A stretch of 64,000 nt of DNA from Acanthochlamys bracteata (Eukaryota; Streptophyta; Magnoliopsida; Pandanales; Velloziaceae). Below the pieces are notes generated by a model. The model was not told the DNA's origin and searched no databases. It worked only from the letters and a program-made list of their open reading frames with translations. This document shows, piece by piece, positions 11,320-22,063 of this stretch (its first letter is position 1; the number at the start of each line of letters is the position of its first letter). The stretch is taken from contig CM034130.1 in assembly GCA_019914995.1 (NCBI GenBank), positions 1,240,001 through 1,304,000 on the forward strand, in the 5' to 3' direction. The translations under genes and the position numbers were made by a program.

Positions 11320-13587
11320 ATGTGCATAGCAGCTTGGATTTGGCAAACTCACCCTCTTTACCCACTGATACTTCTCTCAACAGAGATGAGCTCCATGATA
11401 GGTCAGTCGCTCTCGCTTCTCCGTTCATAAAGTACGTTAACACCGTCATCTTTCGCTGCTTGAAAAATTCTGATACTTAGCGAAAGTGAAAACTGCAGGA
11501 TAGGAAAAAGTCATTGAGTCGCACACATGATGATTATACAAAGATAAGACATTGCTAAGAAATTCTGAGGGCTGTGTTTTACTATACCATGTTAAACACT
11601 AGTCTCTACAGACAGACTACAGATAAATGGGGTGCTCTCAGACTAAAGTACTGTTTGCATCAGGATATGATGCGGTGAAGAATCTCATGCAAAATGAGAA
11701 CTAGGTAGTGCTTCTATTCTAGGTATTTACCAAGATAGTTTTCAATCAGCTTAACTAGAAACTTTTACGAAATAATTAAGTTCCTTGCTTAGATGGTAGC
11801 TTGTATGACAATGTCAGAAATATCAATATTCCTGGAGCTCTTAAACTTTCAAGTTTCTTCCTCTTTAAATTCTATGGTTGTGACAATAGATTACAATTCA
11901 TAGCTTTATTAAAGACTGGTGGGTTTGATTTATATAATCTCATTATCACAAATATATGCTGGAGCAAGCACTTAGATTTTCTTGTGTCAATGATCCTTAT
12001 GCTCAAAGGATAGATGGGCCTTATGGACAAGATACCCTTCTACTCAAGTATGTCCAGAGAGGTTTCCATTATAGAAGGGTCAATCTCTATCGGTAGAAAC
12101 ACAGCTGTTTAATTATCTACCATTAGTATCATAAAGACTTGGATTTGCAGCTATCGTTCAGACTTGCATTTGCAGCTATCGTTCACTCTCCCCTTCTTTC
12201 CATTGTAATATTGCCTTGTTTTATAGTAATTAACCTCGCAGAACTTTGGTGAGGTCACAGAGGCTATTGGTGTTTGATCTGTAGGCCAACAAAGCCAGTG
12301 TGCTGGTGGGGAGAGGCGGGACACAAAGTTCTTGGAGGAAAAGATGTTCAGGGTGGGGGGACATGGTTGGGGTGTACAAAAGATGGGAAACTGGCTTTCC
12401 TAACTAACGTTTTGGAACCTGATGCCAACCCAAATGCAAAAACTAGGGGAGACTTACCTCTCAGGTTTCTGCAGGTAATGCCATATGCATCATTTGCTTC
12501 TGCATTTAGATACTCCTCTTGCACCAATTACTACTTTGCCTTGTTATTTCAAAACTTCCCTTACTATGATACCTAATTTGATGAAGTTGAGTGTGACTTG
12601 TCCTTGGAGGTTGCAGTGTTCTCACCGTCTATGAAACATTCCGTGTTGCTTTTGGTGCAGAGCAAAAAGAATCCTAAGGAGATGGCAGAGGAAATAGTGG
12701 AGGAGGCCGATGAGTATAACGGCTTTAACCTGATTCTTGTGGATCTCTACACTGAAACCATGATATATCTCTCAAACAGACCAAAGGCACAGCCAATCAC
12801 CATTGAAACAGTTTCCCCCGGGCTTCATGTGCTCACAAATGCTAAGTTGGACGCACCTTGGCCCAAGGCAATCACTTTAATTTTCAGAAAGAAGCTTACA
12901 ATATAATAAATATAAAATCTTGCCCAAAGATAACCACCTATTCATTGATCAGCTAATGGCAAGAATACTGAAACATTATCTCTGACCATAATACCATTGC
13001 TTAAATTGTCGACATCTCTCGTCTGCTACTAGACAAAGAAACTTTTGAATTGTCTAATTAAACACTAAAGAAAAAACAAGTAACTGACCTTTATTATATC
13101 TGAATAGCGTGCATATCTCTTTTGAATAGTTTCTGAGACTATATATGTTCCTGTGGTACTTGCAGGCACTGATTTTAGCAAAATACTTTAGAAAGGAGAT
13201 GTTGAAACTTGAGGAAGAGGAATTCCCTGCAAAAGAAATAGTTGAGAAACTTATGGGAGACACAACAAGGGCCGAAAGAGCAAACCTGCCAAACACAGGC
13301 TGTGACTGGGAATGGGAACACAAGGTCAGCTCCATCTTCATTGATGCTGACACCAGACTGGTAAGCAGAGTAATCAGTTTGCATTTACCTTATCTCCTTA
13401 GCTACACAACACAAAGGTCAAATTATATTCTCTGGCACAGGGTCGCTTCGGAACAAGGAGTATGTCTTGTGTATCAGTTAAAGCAAATGAAGACGTGAGT
13501 TTCTATGAGAAGTATTTGGAAGGTGGCAAGTGGAAGGAGCACTCTCTACAATACCATATGGTGAAGAAGAATCAAATGGCCAAATAA
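11320..13587 (+). CDS. TANGO2: TANGO2/NRDE-family protein (DUF833), exon 1 frameshifted
   Basis: Five exons: 11320-11401, 12285-12474, 12661-12867, 13166-13360, 13441-13587. The start reads MCIAAWIWQTHPLYPL, the hallmark N-terminus of the family. The diagnostic NRDE motif follows as NRDELHDR, but only in the next frame: one base is missing around 11371-11378 (CTTCTCTCAACAGA). The exon lengths sum to 821, one short of 822, and with one base restored the product would be about 273 residues, normal for plant members. The rest is well kept (RPTKPVCWW, GGGTWLGC, FLTNV, GFNLILVDL, IDADTR, GRFGTRS). Intron 3 appears to be GC-AG (AAG|GCAATC at 12867/12868). The family is linked to haem and lipid handling and Golgi organisation; function in plants is unclear. 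It could be a recent pseudogene or a sequencing indel. Confidence 0.85.
12136..12185. repeat. 25-bp tandem duplication in a TANGO2 intron
   Basis: Two adjacent copies begin GACTTGGATTTGCAGC and GACTTGCATTTGCAGC and end TATCGTTCA. They differ by one base. They lie in intron 1, about 100 bases before exon 2. Confidence 0.9.
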
Positions 13588-13983
13588 GAATTCCAAGAAA
13601 GGCAGCCATGTATATGACTGAGGTCATTGAAGGGATGGCCTTTGAAGTGCAGACTGCATCTTATTTAATAAAGGAGCACTGTTAAATAACCTGTCAAACC
13701 CTCGTATGGTATTATGTCAGACTCTAGCTTGAGAGACTGCTGAACCTCCAGCAATCTTATGCTAACCATCAGCGTGCTCATTAAGCTAACCAGAAATTGC
13801 TTCAGAGATGTAACAAGGAACCATCAGTTTAGGTATTAAAAACTTCTACCAAATAATTCTGTACGAAAGCTTTGCAATATGTAGCAAAATATAAGTAATA
13901 TTTCCGAGTCATACATAATAGCACCCTGTAGGAAATAAGTTTGACCAAATGACATTATATCCTGCAGAAGAAGGCTATACAAC

Positions 13984-15429
13984 TTATCGAATTTCCCCTT
14001 TAAGTTTTGATACAAGGTTCTGGGTCTCCCTATCCAACTTCCATCCTTCCCTCTCTGCTTCTTTAATAATTTGCTTGCACTTAGCCAGTCTTTCAAAAGC
14101 TGCATAAGCCCTGATCATGTCTCGGTATATATCATACGTGGGCGTAAAACCAGCTTCCTTGAGCTTAGAGAAATACCTCGCTGCTCTGGCAAGATCATCT
14201 ATAGCAAGAGACAGCCTGATGACAACTCGATAAGCAGGAAGATCAAAAAGGAAGTCTTCCTGCTCCATCTCCCACACCAACTTCATTCCTTCCCTGTAAC
14301 TCCTACTGCAATACCGACTATGAACCACTGTAGTATACATAACCACTGTCAGGCTTCTCCCTGATGCCTTAAACCACTCGAACAAGCTCTCCACGAGCTC
14401 AAACTTCCCAAGCTTAACACAGACCTTCATAACAGCAGTGCAGTCCTGCGGCTCAAGATAAAAATCTTCCCTTTCACCGAGCTCTTCTAACAACACAGAA
14501 GCAAGCCTGTAACCATCTGGTGTCTTCCCTGCTGCTGCTATAAGCTTCGCATGAATGCCAGGGTCCAAAGTCCTGTTGCTATCCTTGGCCAACAACAAGA
14601 GTTTTCTCGCACGATGCAGTTGCCCAGAAGCAATAAACCCTCTAGCAATAGCTTCAACCACAGTCCTGCTAGCTGAATGCAGCAACAGGTGTTTGTCAAG
14701 TGTGCCTGCAAAAACCGGTTTTCTGTCACGGGCAAGAATCTCGAGGGCGGAAGCAAGAGAGCGGTCATCCGGGAAGAGAGCAGGCTGGTGATTCTGAACC
14801 CAGAGCAGCGTTTGCAGAGCACGATGGGGGAGACCCATATGGCCCAACTCCCTAATAGTAAGAGACAACGAACCCTTCCGAATGAACGGCGACATTTGAT
14901 CGAGAACCTGGGATGCATCAACATCATCGGGCAAAGCAGCAATCTTTCGAGCGATTTCAACGAGTGCTTCAGGATTTTTATGAACCCTTTCCGCAAGCGG
15001 TCTCCGGGAAAAGAGCGTGCGTCGTGAAACAGACCTGATATGGTGCTTGGGAGTTGGAGTCTTGTTATCTAAATTGCAAGGGAGCTTGTGATGTAACGAT
15101 AAAAGAATCGGGCGTTCTTTCTTGTTCAGAGATTGAAGCTTTCTGGGCATAGGCCGTTCAAATAAAGCTGAGATTGCTTCGAGCTCTTCAGGACTCCATC
15201 CTGAGTCTTCTTTCGTGAAGCTTTCGTGATTTTTATTTGAATCAGTGCTGCTGCTGATGTTGTTAGCAAGCTTTGAATCTGGAGCAATTGGGATTTTGAT
15301 GATTCCGCTGTCGGGATCAGGAGGGGTTTTAGAGCGGCGAGGGAAGCGGAGGTTTTTGGGCTGACGTCGATGGTCAGAAAAGACGGCAATTGACGGCGGA
15401 CCTAGCAGCGGAGATCGGAGTTTCAGCAT
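13984..15429 (-). CDS. Pentatricopeptide-repeat protein, probably organellar
   Basis: Single-exon gene of 481 codons. The N-terminus (MLKLRSPLLGPPSIAVF, then basic and Ser-rich) looks like a plastid or mitochondrial transit peptide. A region around WSPEELEAISALFERP (about 97-112) is followed from about residue 200 by degenerate helical repeats such as YTTVVHSRYCSRSYREGM, YRVVIRLSLAIDDLARA and YDIYRDMIRAYAAFERL. This arrangement fits the PPR/TPR-like superfamily, whose members bind organellar RNA and act in editing, splicing or stability. From memory it resembles Arabidopsis EMB975 (At2g01860), but I hold that loosely. The lack of introns is usual for PPR genes. Confidence 0.83.
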   Translation of the reverse strand: MLKLRSPLLGPPSIAVFSDHRRQPKNLRFPRRSKTPPDPDSGIIKIPIAPDSKLANNISSSTDSNKNHESFTKEDSGWSPEELEAISALFERPMPRKLQSLNKKERPILLSLHHKLPCNLDNKTPTPKHHIRSVSRRTLFSRRPLAERVHKNPEALVEIARKIAALPDDVDASQVLDQMSPFIRKGSLSLTIRELGHMGLPHRALQTLLWVQNHQPALFPDDRSLASALEILARDRKPVFAGTLDKHLLLHSASRTVVEAIARGFIASGQLHRARKLLLLAKDSNRTLDPGIHAKLIAAAGKTPDGYRLASVLLEELGEREDFYLEPQDCTAVMKVCVKLGKFELVESLFEWFKASGRSLTVVMYTTVVHSRYCSRSYREGMKLVWEMEQEDFLFDLPAYRVVIRLSLAIDDLARAARYFSKLKEAGFTPTYDIYRDMIRAYAAFERLAKCKQIIKEAEREGWKLDRETQNLVSKLKGEIR

Positions 15430-16303
15430 CGCTACTGCCGCGGCCGGAGAATTCCGTTGGTTGAAACTTTGGAAATTTCCCTCTCCGATAAATTTGTTGG
15501 ATAAACTAAAAAGCCCGCGGGCCTTGGCCCAGCAATGTACTTAAGCAACTATTTCAATTCTTTTCCCTGTACGAATTTTTTTTTAAAGCGCGATGCTTCA
15601 GAACTTTGTTCTACAGACAAGTTTGGTGGCATATTTCTAATCTGCTTGCAAGAAAACAAACCGGTATCGAAGATTTTGTGCAGGTCTTTCAAAAGACTGA
15701 TACAGATTCCAGAAATATGCAACAACACAGCAGAGAAAGCTTTCTTTGATCTTAAACAAGCAATCTCCAAGTTATTTCATGAAACTTCAATGAGCACACT
15801 GATAAACTTTGAACAAATTCTAACAATGAAATACAGCAGATTGAGCATATCAGAAAGAAAGTAGACATACTTCGATAGTTCAGAATGAACACTTGTCAAA
15901 TGTTTTGTTCATTTTGATCAATGGATGCAGGCAATTCTTGGGAGAAACACCCTTGGGGGTTGGATAACAAAGAAGACAACTTGTTTATTCGCATGCGAAC
16001 AAAACAAAAAACAAATAATACATAGAGTTCTGAAAATGCCTTGAGAATTCACTGCCACTCTTCTATGAAGCACACCGCTTGGACTTATAGTATATACTAT
16101 ATAAGCAACACCCACAGCAAAATTTATAAACAGAACACAATGAACAGAAAGCACACATCTCTTCCTTGCATATATAGTCATGACTTTAATGGCAAGATAA
16201 TACACAAGATCTCGTAATTACAAAATCGAGTCTCTTAGATAAGCATATATCTAGTACATATATATGAGCTATAACATACACATGCAAAGTATAAGTGAAT
16301 TCA
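15430..16303. other. Intergenic region; no gene seen
   Basis: The left part is the leader/promoter of the minus-strand PPR gene. The rest is presumably the 3' flank of the minus-strand gene at 16304-17263. The open frames 15535-15864 and 15918-16205 show no recognisable protein content. Confidence 0.5.
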
Positions 16304-16534
16304 TCAATCAACTTCTACCAGAGCAGATGTCTTATCTGGTGTAGGATTTGAACATAGGGAAGGCAACACTTTGTTGTCGGAGGAGCATTGGGACACATTG
16401 ATCTTCTTGCATCTTAGCATAGATGTGATCTTCAATGGGAGTTTGTTTCTGTTGTCAGTGTTTTCAAATGGTGAATCAAGCTCGCCTAATGAAGAAACCA
16501 AATGTGATGCAGTTCCTCTTTGACTACCTTGATC
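16304..16534 (-). other. In-frame open continuation downstream of the TAA at 16537-16535
   Basis: After the stop of the upstream gene, the same frame stays open for 76 codons (DQGSQRGTASHLVSSLGE and on) and ends KTSALVEVD-stop at 16306-16304. It has ordinary protein-like composition, including a cysteine/lysine segment (LRCKKINVSQCSSDNK). It may be the true C-terminus cut off by a CAA-to-TAA change, an alternative exon, or chance. Confidence 0.45.
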
Positions 16535-17263
16535 TTAAGCACAGCATTCACTAACAAGCATCTTCCTTATCTTGATTTTCACTTTCTTACTACCTGATAT
16601 TCGTTCGGCTCTCTGCTGATCACACTCTTCCTTGCAATTGATTGCCTTTTCCTCATTATCAAATAACAAAGATGTAGAATCTGGAACAACTTGCTCATCA
16701 TATTCATCATCTAAAAAGCTTCCGCTCAGTTGAGAATTTTCAGCACAGACAGTGGAGTTCTCACCACTATCATGAAATTTATGTTCATTACTCAGAATGC
16801 TCGGTGAACTATTCATAGACCGACGCACTCTTCTTGCAAGATCTTCATCACTATCAGGCCTCTTCTTTGCCAAGCTATTCTTATATAGCAGCTTGATGGG
16901 CACATGCTTCTTTTTCAATTTAGGCGTATGCTTGCAACGCTCATTATAACCCACACTCCCTGAAATTGAATTAAGTAAGTCAAGAGCACTGGTTGCAGCA
17001 GCTTTTGCCTTAGCCGCTACTGCAGCCTTCTCAGTAGACCTGGTCCTAGCGGCTGCAGCTGCTTCAACAGCCACTTCAGCTGCAGACTTGCATGCCTCAA
17101 TGATCTCGTCTCCAGATGCATTTTTCGTGCTCAAAAGACAACGAAGATTGTCAAAGATCTTACTCTCAGGTATTGAGATTTCAAAATCAGAGTGTTCTTT
17201 TCTCAGTCCAGCAAGCAAACGTTTCCGTGGAGGCAATCGGGTATCAAGATCCAATGAATCCAT
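16535..17263 (-). CDS. Unrecognised nuclear-type protein, Ala/Lys-rich
   Basis: Single open frame of 242 codons starting MDSLDLDTRLPPRKRLLAGL. A helical alanine-rich segment (about 59-100, SAAEVAVEAAAAARTRSTE and following) is succeeded by basic clusters (KLKKKHVPIKLLYK, LAKKRPDSDEDLARRVRR), an acidic stretch and a basic end (SGSKKVKIKIRKM). I recognise it as a type of uncharacterised plant protein but cannot name a function; the basic clusters suggest a nuclear location. The leader probably carries an intron: a splice-donor-like CGAG|GTAGAATT (minus) sits at about 17635, with acceptors just upstream of the ATG. The annotated stop is followed by a long in-frame extension (16304-16534). Confidence 0.68.
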   Translation of the reverse strand: MDSLDLDTRLPPRKRLLAGLRKEHSDFEISIPESKIFDNLRCLLSTKNASGDEIIEACKSAAEVAVEAAAAARTRSTEKAAVAAKAKAAATSALDLLNSISGSVGYNERCKHTPKLKKKHVPIKLLYKNSLAKKRPDSDEDLARRVRRSMNSSPSILSNEHKFHDSGENSTVCAENSQLSGSFLDDEYDEQVVPDSTSLLFDNEEKAINCKEECDQQRAERISGSKKVKIKIRKMLVSECCA

Positions 17264-18165
17264 TTCTAACTACTCATCACTATAAATCACACATCAACCA
17301 CGCCAACTATGAACATGTTTCCAACCCAATCAAATTAAGAAAATATCATGATCTTTAGCTCCAAACCAAAATTCACCGAAAAGTAAAAAAACGCAATCAA
17401 TTCGAAAAGACAACATTTTGCATCAATCCAACTTCATGCAACCACACTACCAATCAAAACTCACAAAAATGCCATAATCAACTGAATCTTGGATCAGAAA
17501 GATCCAAACTTGATCGAAAAGTTTAGAGTTTAAGAACGGAAGCTAAAGTGCATAAGAAGGTTCTCACACAATCGACAAAGCATATATTAATCGATTAAAA
17601 AACGGATTAAACCATGGGAAACGAATTCTACCTCGATCGAATAAAAATTAGGGTTTCTTGCCATGAATTTGACGAAAATTTTGATCAAAGGGAAGGAGAC
17701 AATGGGGAGGCAACCCAATGAGAACCCAGAGGAAGGGGAGAGAAGATGGTTATCACAGTTTTATAGCATGAAACCCGATTACCGAACTACCCCCATCACG
17801 AAGATGTCCTTTACTTGTACCGCTCGTGTGCGAGTGAATACGGTAAATCGTATTCGTGACGACCGTTTACGGTTGAAAATACAAGGGCAATATAGTCTTT
17901 CATGCTCGTCATATTATTAGATTATTATTACATAACTCTGAGCACATGTTTAATCTACCAAATTATTTTCTAGAAATTAGTTGGGCTTAAATTTGTGAGA
18001 TCCAATTGAGCCTGGAACTTAATGAGCCTTTATAGATACTTGATTGCAGAAAAATAACAGTTCCCCACCAAAATTTTCTTTTTGCCGGGTTCAAGATTCA
18101 TTCTTTAATCTTCAAGAAACAGATTTTTGTTCAAATCGATATCAGTTCTCCTATAATCTTAACAA
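17264..18165. other. 5' flank of the minus-strand gene and left border of the helicase pseudogene
   Basis: The first 380 bases are the probable 5' leader with an intron. Beyond about 17900 no gene is visible. The open frame 17663-17920 carries no recognisable content and overlaps the likely promoter. Confidence 0.4.
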
Positions 18166-18169
18166 GCTG

Positions 18170-20815
18170 GGTTTCTCGAAGCCGGCGATCGCCGGAGAAG
18201 AAAAGCAGGAGAATACAAGAAGCCTACTGCTGTTGTTGCTGCTGCTGCTTCTGGTGTGCCGCAGGTGTACCAGATCGAAGGAGTAGCAGTTGATTTCCCG
18301 TACAATCTCTACGTAACATCGCTGGTTCATGGGCCGTTCGATGACATTGGAGAGGGTCCATATCCATGCCCTTCTAGAATCTCCGACCGAAACCGGTAAG
18401 TCTTTGTCTCTACCTCGCTTGGCAACGCCACTATTATCTCCACCGTCCATGGAACCATTCCCTGCCGTTGAACCTCTTAACACGGTGGCGGGGCTTCATT
18501 CCTGAACCTGATTCTTCTGGTAAAGTTTCTGTCTTTTTCCTTTTTGAAGTATACTTTTATAGTTATATGTGGGAGACTTTGTTGGGTTTATTACGTTTTG
18601 AGGAAAATTTTTTAATTATTGTTGCTTTGATTGGTTTTGCTATTGATGAATAATCTATGGTTATTATATTGTTAGGTTTAGTCTGTAGTTTACATTCCCG
18701 GAGCAGGATGGTGCTGCACCGTCAAGCACTAAAGCACAGCAGAAACAGAAGAACGCGTCGACTATATATTGTGCATCGTAAGTACGATGTACGATGAAAG
18801 AAAACATTTGTTCTTCTGGTGGTGGAGGTGGTCGTGTGTTAACTTTTGGTCTATTTGGTTGTTGACTTTATGATTGAAGAAGTACGCATGTGCAGATAAC
18901 TCAGTCATCCAAGAGTACAGGAAGATTTGCTATAGTGTGCCGCTGGCAATGTTGGTGAGTGTGCTTCGCTACTGACTGCCATAAGTGAATGTTCTTGAAT
19001 GGTGTGTGATGTCATTGAAATGATCCAAAAAGATTTTCAATGGTTACGGTTCCATGAGTGCATTGTTTCTTTCTTCCTCTTGTCACAGCAATTCGGAACA
19101 TGATTATAGTTAAATATTGCCCTTAATAACTTATATCTTCTAATAAGGGCCTTCATGTCAGTATGTTAGAGGTTCTAGACTTGTATATGCTTGCCTTTTT
19201 GGATTGCATATTCACGTCAATTTGAGGGGATTCTCGTAAAAGTGGTATGCATCCTTTTCCAGGCATCACGGAAGTGCCACTGCACCAACAAAATATGTAT
19301 GCAGAGAGAATGTAGATGAGGAGTGGTACGGTGGTCATGACCAAAAACTTATTCTCGGTTCTTTTAACCAATAAAAAGAAGGTAAAGTTCACCAACATTG
19401 AGTGATATGATTTTTTGCATTTCTTTCTTTGTGCAGCAAATTATTCTAGTGGACAAACTTGTTGGATGTGCTGAGTTGAAGTATGGATTTTCCGTATGTT
19501 TTTACTTCTTTCTGAATATATGTATACAATTATCGGTTGTGATCTCTGGTTTTTGTTCATCAGTAATGTAGTACATATGTACAAACAGAAATTCAAATAA
19601 AGTGAAAACCACCATTCTCTTCATAAAGGTGGCTGCCATGAGGTCCATGATATAAAAGACCCAGTTAAAGTAGGCTGAGACATGAAAGGTCTGTCAGGTG
19701 CTCTTCTTAGTTTTCTGAGGAAGCTGCAAAGCATGAGATGCATGAGGTTGAATGCTTAGTGCAATTGTTTCCTTCTAGGTTGTTCATATTTTGCAGCACA
19801 AGCCATGGCAGCAGAGGCGCAGCTGGTCTTCTGCCCATATAACTATATAATTAATCCTGTGAGAAGAGCCTGGATGTGGATGTGGATATCAAAGGATCTG
19901 TTATTATACAGAATCCAATTTTTAATGTTTTATGACTAGGCTTCTGAAAAGTTCAGCGTTCTGTACGTTACTGACTTTCTTCTGTGGGGCATTGTACAAA
20001 TGCATTGTGGGTCTTGCTGTCAATGATTTGCACAAGTATGAGTATAGTGATGCAATATATTATGCCATCAACTAGTATTAAGATGAAATTTAGGAGATAG
20101 AGGCAAGATTTTTTGTCCATGATCAGCAGCCTTTGAATTCTTAAGCCACACATTACAGTCATCCATTGCCAAATAAATGGCTCTAAGTCATAAGAACAGG
20201 AAGGACGCACATGTAAAATATCCAGACGAAGTTGCTAAAACCTTGTAGAGTCTAGACAAAAGAAGAGTTATATATTGGGCTAGGTCAAGTGTTCTTATCT
20301 GGATCATTAAAATGTAAGATGTGATGCGAAACTCATAATCCTGGTTCTGACTTACGCATTTGGAGTTTGTACTTGTCTATGTTTAACTTCAATTACTTTC
20401 TGGACATTTTTATAGCTATATAGAGGACATGGCACTGGAAGCAGGCAGTAAATAAGGTATTCTTTAAGATATATGGGTTCATCTATTATTTCTTCTTGTC
20501 ACCTTATCGAATGTACCACTCATATATGTTCTCTAAACAAAGTGTTGCGACAGATTTGGAGATGGCTTGCTCAGTTTCAACAATCTACCTGCCTTTGGTA
20601 GTACATGATTCTGGTAGAAACTTCAACTTTCTTAGAGGCTTCATCAAACTCCCTATCTACCTCGGCCGTCTACTTTTCGGTCAAAGCTTCTCTTCTGCAC
20701 TGCACGATACTCTAGTAACTATTGTGTGTTGTTCTTCACGGTAATAATCAGCTGGATAGGTGACAGAAAAAATAACTTGGAGAAGAGAGAGTTCGAGCAT
20801 TACTCTTCAATGTGA
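18170..20815 (+). pseudogene. FANCJ: Decayed FANCJ/BRIP1-like (RAD3-type) DNA helicase gene, N-terminal half
   Basis: Successive short reading segments match the order of a FANCJ-type XPD-family helicase, but they sit in different frames. They are: YQIEGVAVDFPYNLYV (about 18270-18316); ALLESPTETGKSLSL, the Walker A region (18368-18409); WRGFIPEPDSSG (18485-18521); NASTIYCAS (about 18750-18778); QITQ then, shifted, VIQEYRKICYSVPLAML (18895-18953); ASRKCHCTNK and, shifted, ENVDEEW (19263-19325); GGCHEVHDIKDPVKVG (19629-19676); AQLVFCPYNYIINPV (about 19815-19860); IEDMALEAGS (20417-20448); DRKNNLEKREFEHYSS (about 20762-20810). The intervening spaces correspond to introns. At least three frame changes, stops, and G-to-E in Walker A (normally TGTGKS) show it is dead. 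Motifs beyond the Fe-S/Arch part were not found. FANCJ unwinds DNA in crosslink repair; Arabidopsis has RAD3-like genes in the syntenic interval. Confidence 0.82.
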
Positions 20816-21270
20816 GTAAAAAGCTTTTTTGTTTATATCTTCTGGTACCGTCTGTGCTTTGTCAGTTTGTCCTTTGGCACTGTACAAACATTTCATACAA
20901 ATCACTTTTATCATAAAGGTGTTGAAATGAATCATTGGTGAATGTTGCTTGTCAGCTCTATTTAGTGACTGATAGCAATATGCTTAAGAGATCTTGTTAC
21001 TTGAAAGCCGTCACATATACGCTCTTTGTTTTTATCATCAGAGCAGCCTGGAGATAAAATCACTTAGGTGATTATGTTGTCTTTAGCGCTGATAGAAATA
21101 GGATGACTAGAGCCACACAGAAACTTCTTTTGGTTGATGGATTAAAGGTCAAATTTGTAGCAACCCAATAGGTGATAAACTGTACTCATTAGTTCTTTGG
21201 TTCTTCTAGGCAGTTGCATACTCTGCAGGTTGGACTACAGGGGCATCAGCGGTTCAGATGAGTGATATAT

Positions 21271-21528
21271 GGGGCGTTCGGTAGTGCTTATAAAATAGAA
21301 TTTTTTTAAAATAGAGAATATTTTTGTTTTTTTTAAAAAACGAGTTCTATTTTTTTTACTTCCAAAAATAATAATAAAAATATACAATAAAAAAATCTCA
21401 TTCCGTAAAATTTTTTTATATTTTTTAAATTTTTAAATAAATTTTTATATATTTATAAAATATATATTAAAAAATATAAAATAGAAAAAAATTGATAAAC
21501 AGTTTATTATAAGTTGTCAAACGAGCTC
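21271..21528. repeat. AT-rich MITE-like element
   Basis: The left end is GGGGCGTTCGGTAGTGC and the right end, reverse-complemented, is GAGCTCGTTTGACAAC, around a 258-bp AT-rich core. It is flanked by TAT and TAA, close to the TTA/TAA duplication expected of PIF/Harbinger elements but not identical. Confidence 0.55.
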
Positions 21529-21810
21529 TAAGGAAGAATGCAACCTTGCACACATTTCGAAATGGTTAAAGAGATCTATTAGGAAACTGTTTTCAGCATT
21601 TTATAGAAGGATTTTGCACCTTTTTGCCAACACTGAGGTATCAATATATTTTCTTCTTACATTCATTAATATCTGATGTGTGCTAGCGTGGAAATACTAA
21701 ACTTTTGGTAAATAAGCTTCCTCTTTATTTATTAGAAAATTCAATAGACATGTCTCAGTAGATAGACCATATTAGTGTGGAGAAGGTCAGAAACATGAGA
21801 AGATTTAAGG

Positions 21811-22063
21811 GGCTCTTTCGCGAATCGTTCCGCTCTATTTAGATTCATTTTGTAATTCATAATTTTTAATAAATTTTTTATAATATTTTATAAAATTTAT
21901 TTAAAATTTTAAAAAATATAAAAAAGTTTTATATTATGAAAAGTTATTATTATTTATATTTATTAATTTTTTGAAGTAATAAAAGTAAAGCTTGTTTTTT
22001 GAAATATGATAAAATAAATTTTTGTTCTAGAAAATTTTTATTCTAAGCACTCTTAAACGGTCG
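21811..22063. repeat. AT-rich MITE-like element
   Basis: The left end is GGGGCTCTTTCGCGAATC after TTTAA and the right end contains GCACTCTTAAACGG, around an AT-rich core like the neighbouring copy. Borders are approximate and the duplication ambiguous (TTA/TAA). Confidence 0.45.

Noticed and set aside
18151..18483. 110-codon minus-strand ORF over the helicase fossil
   Set aside because: Antisense shadow; the plus strand carries the FANCJ segments with Walker A.
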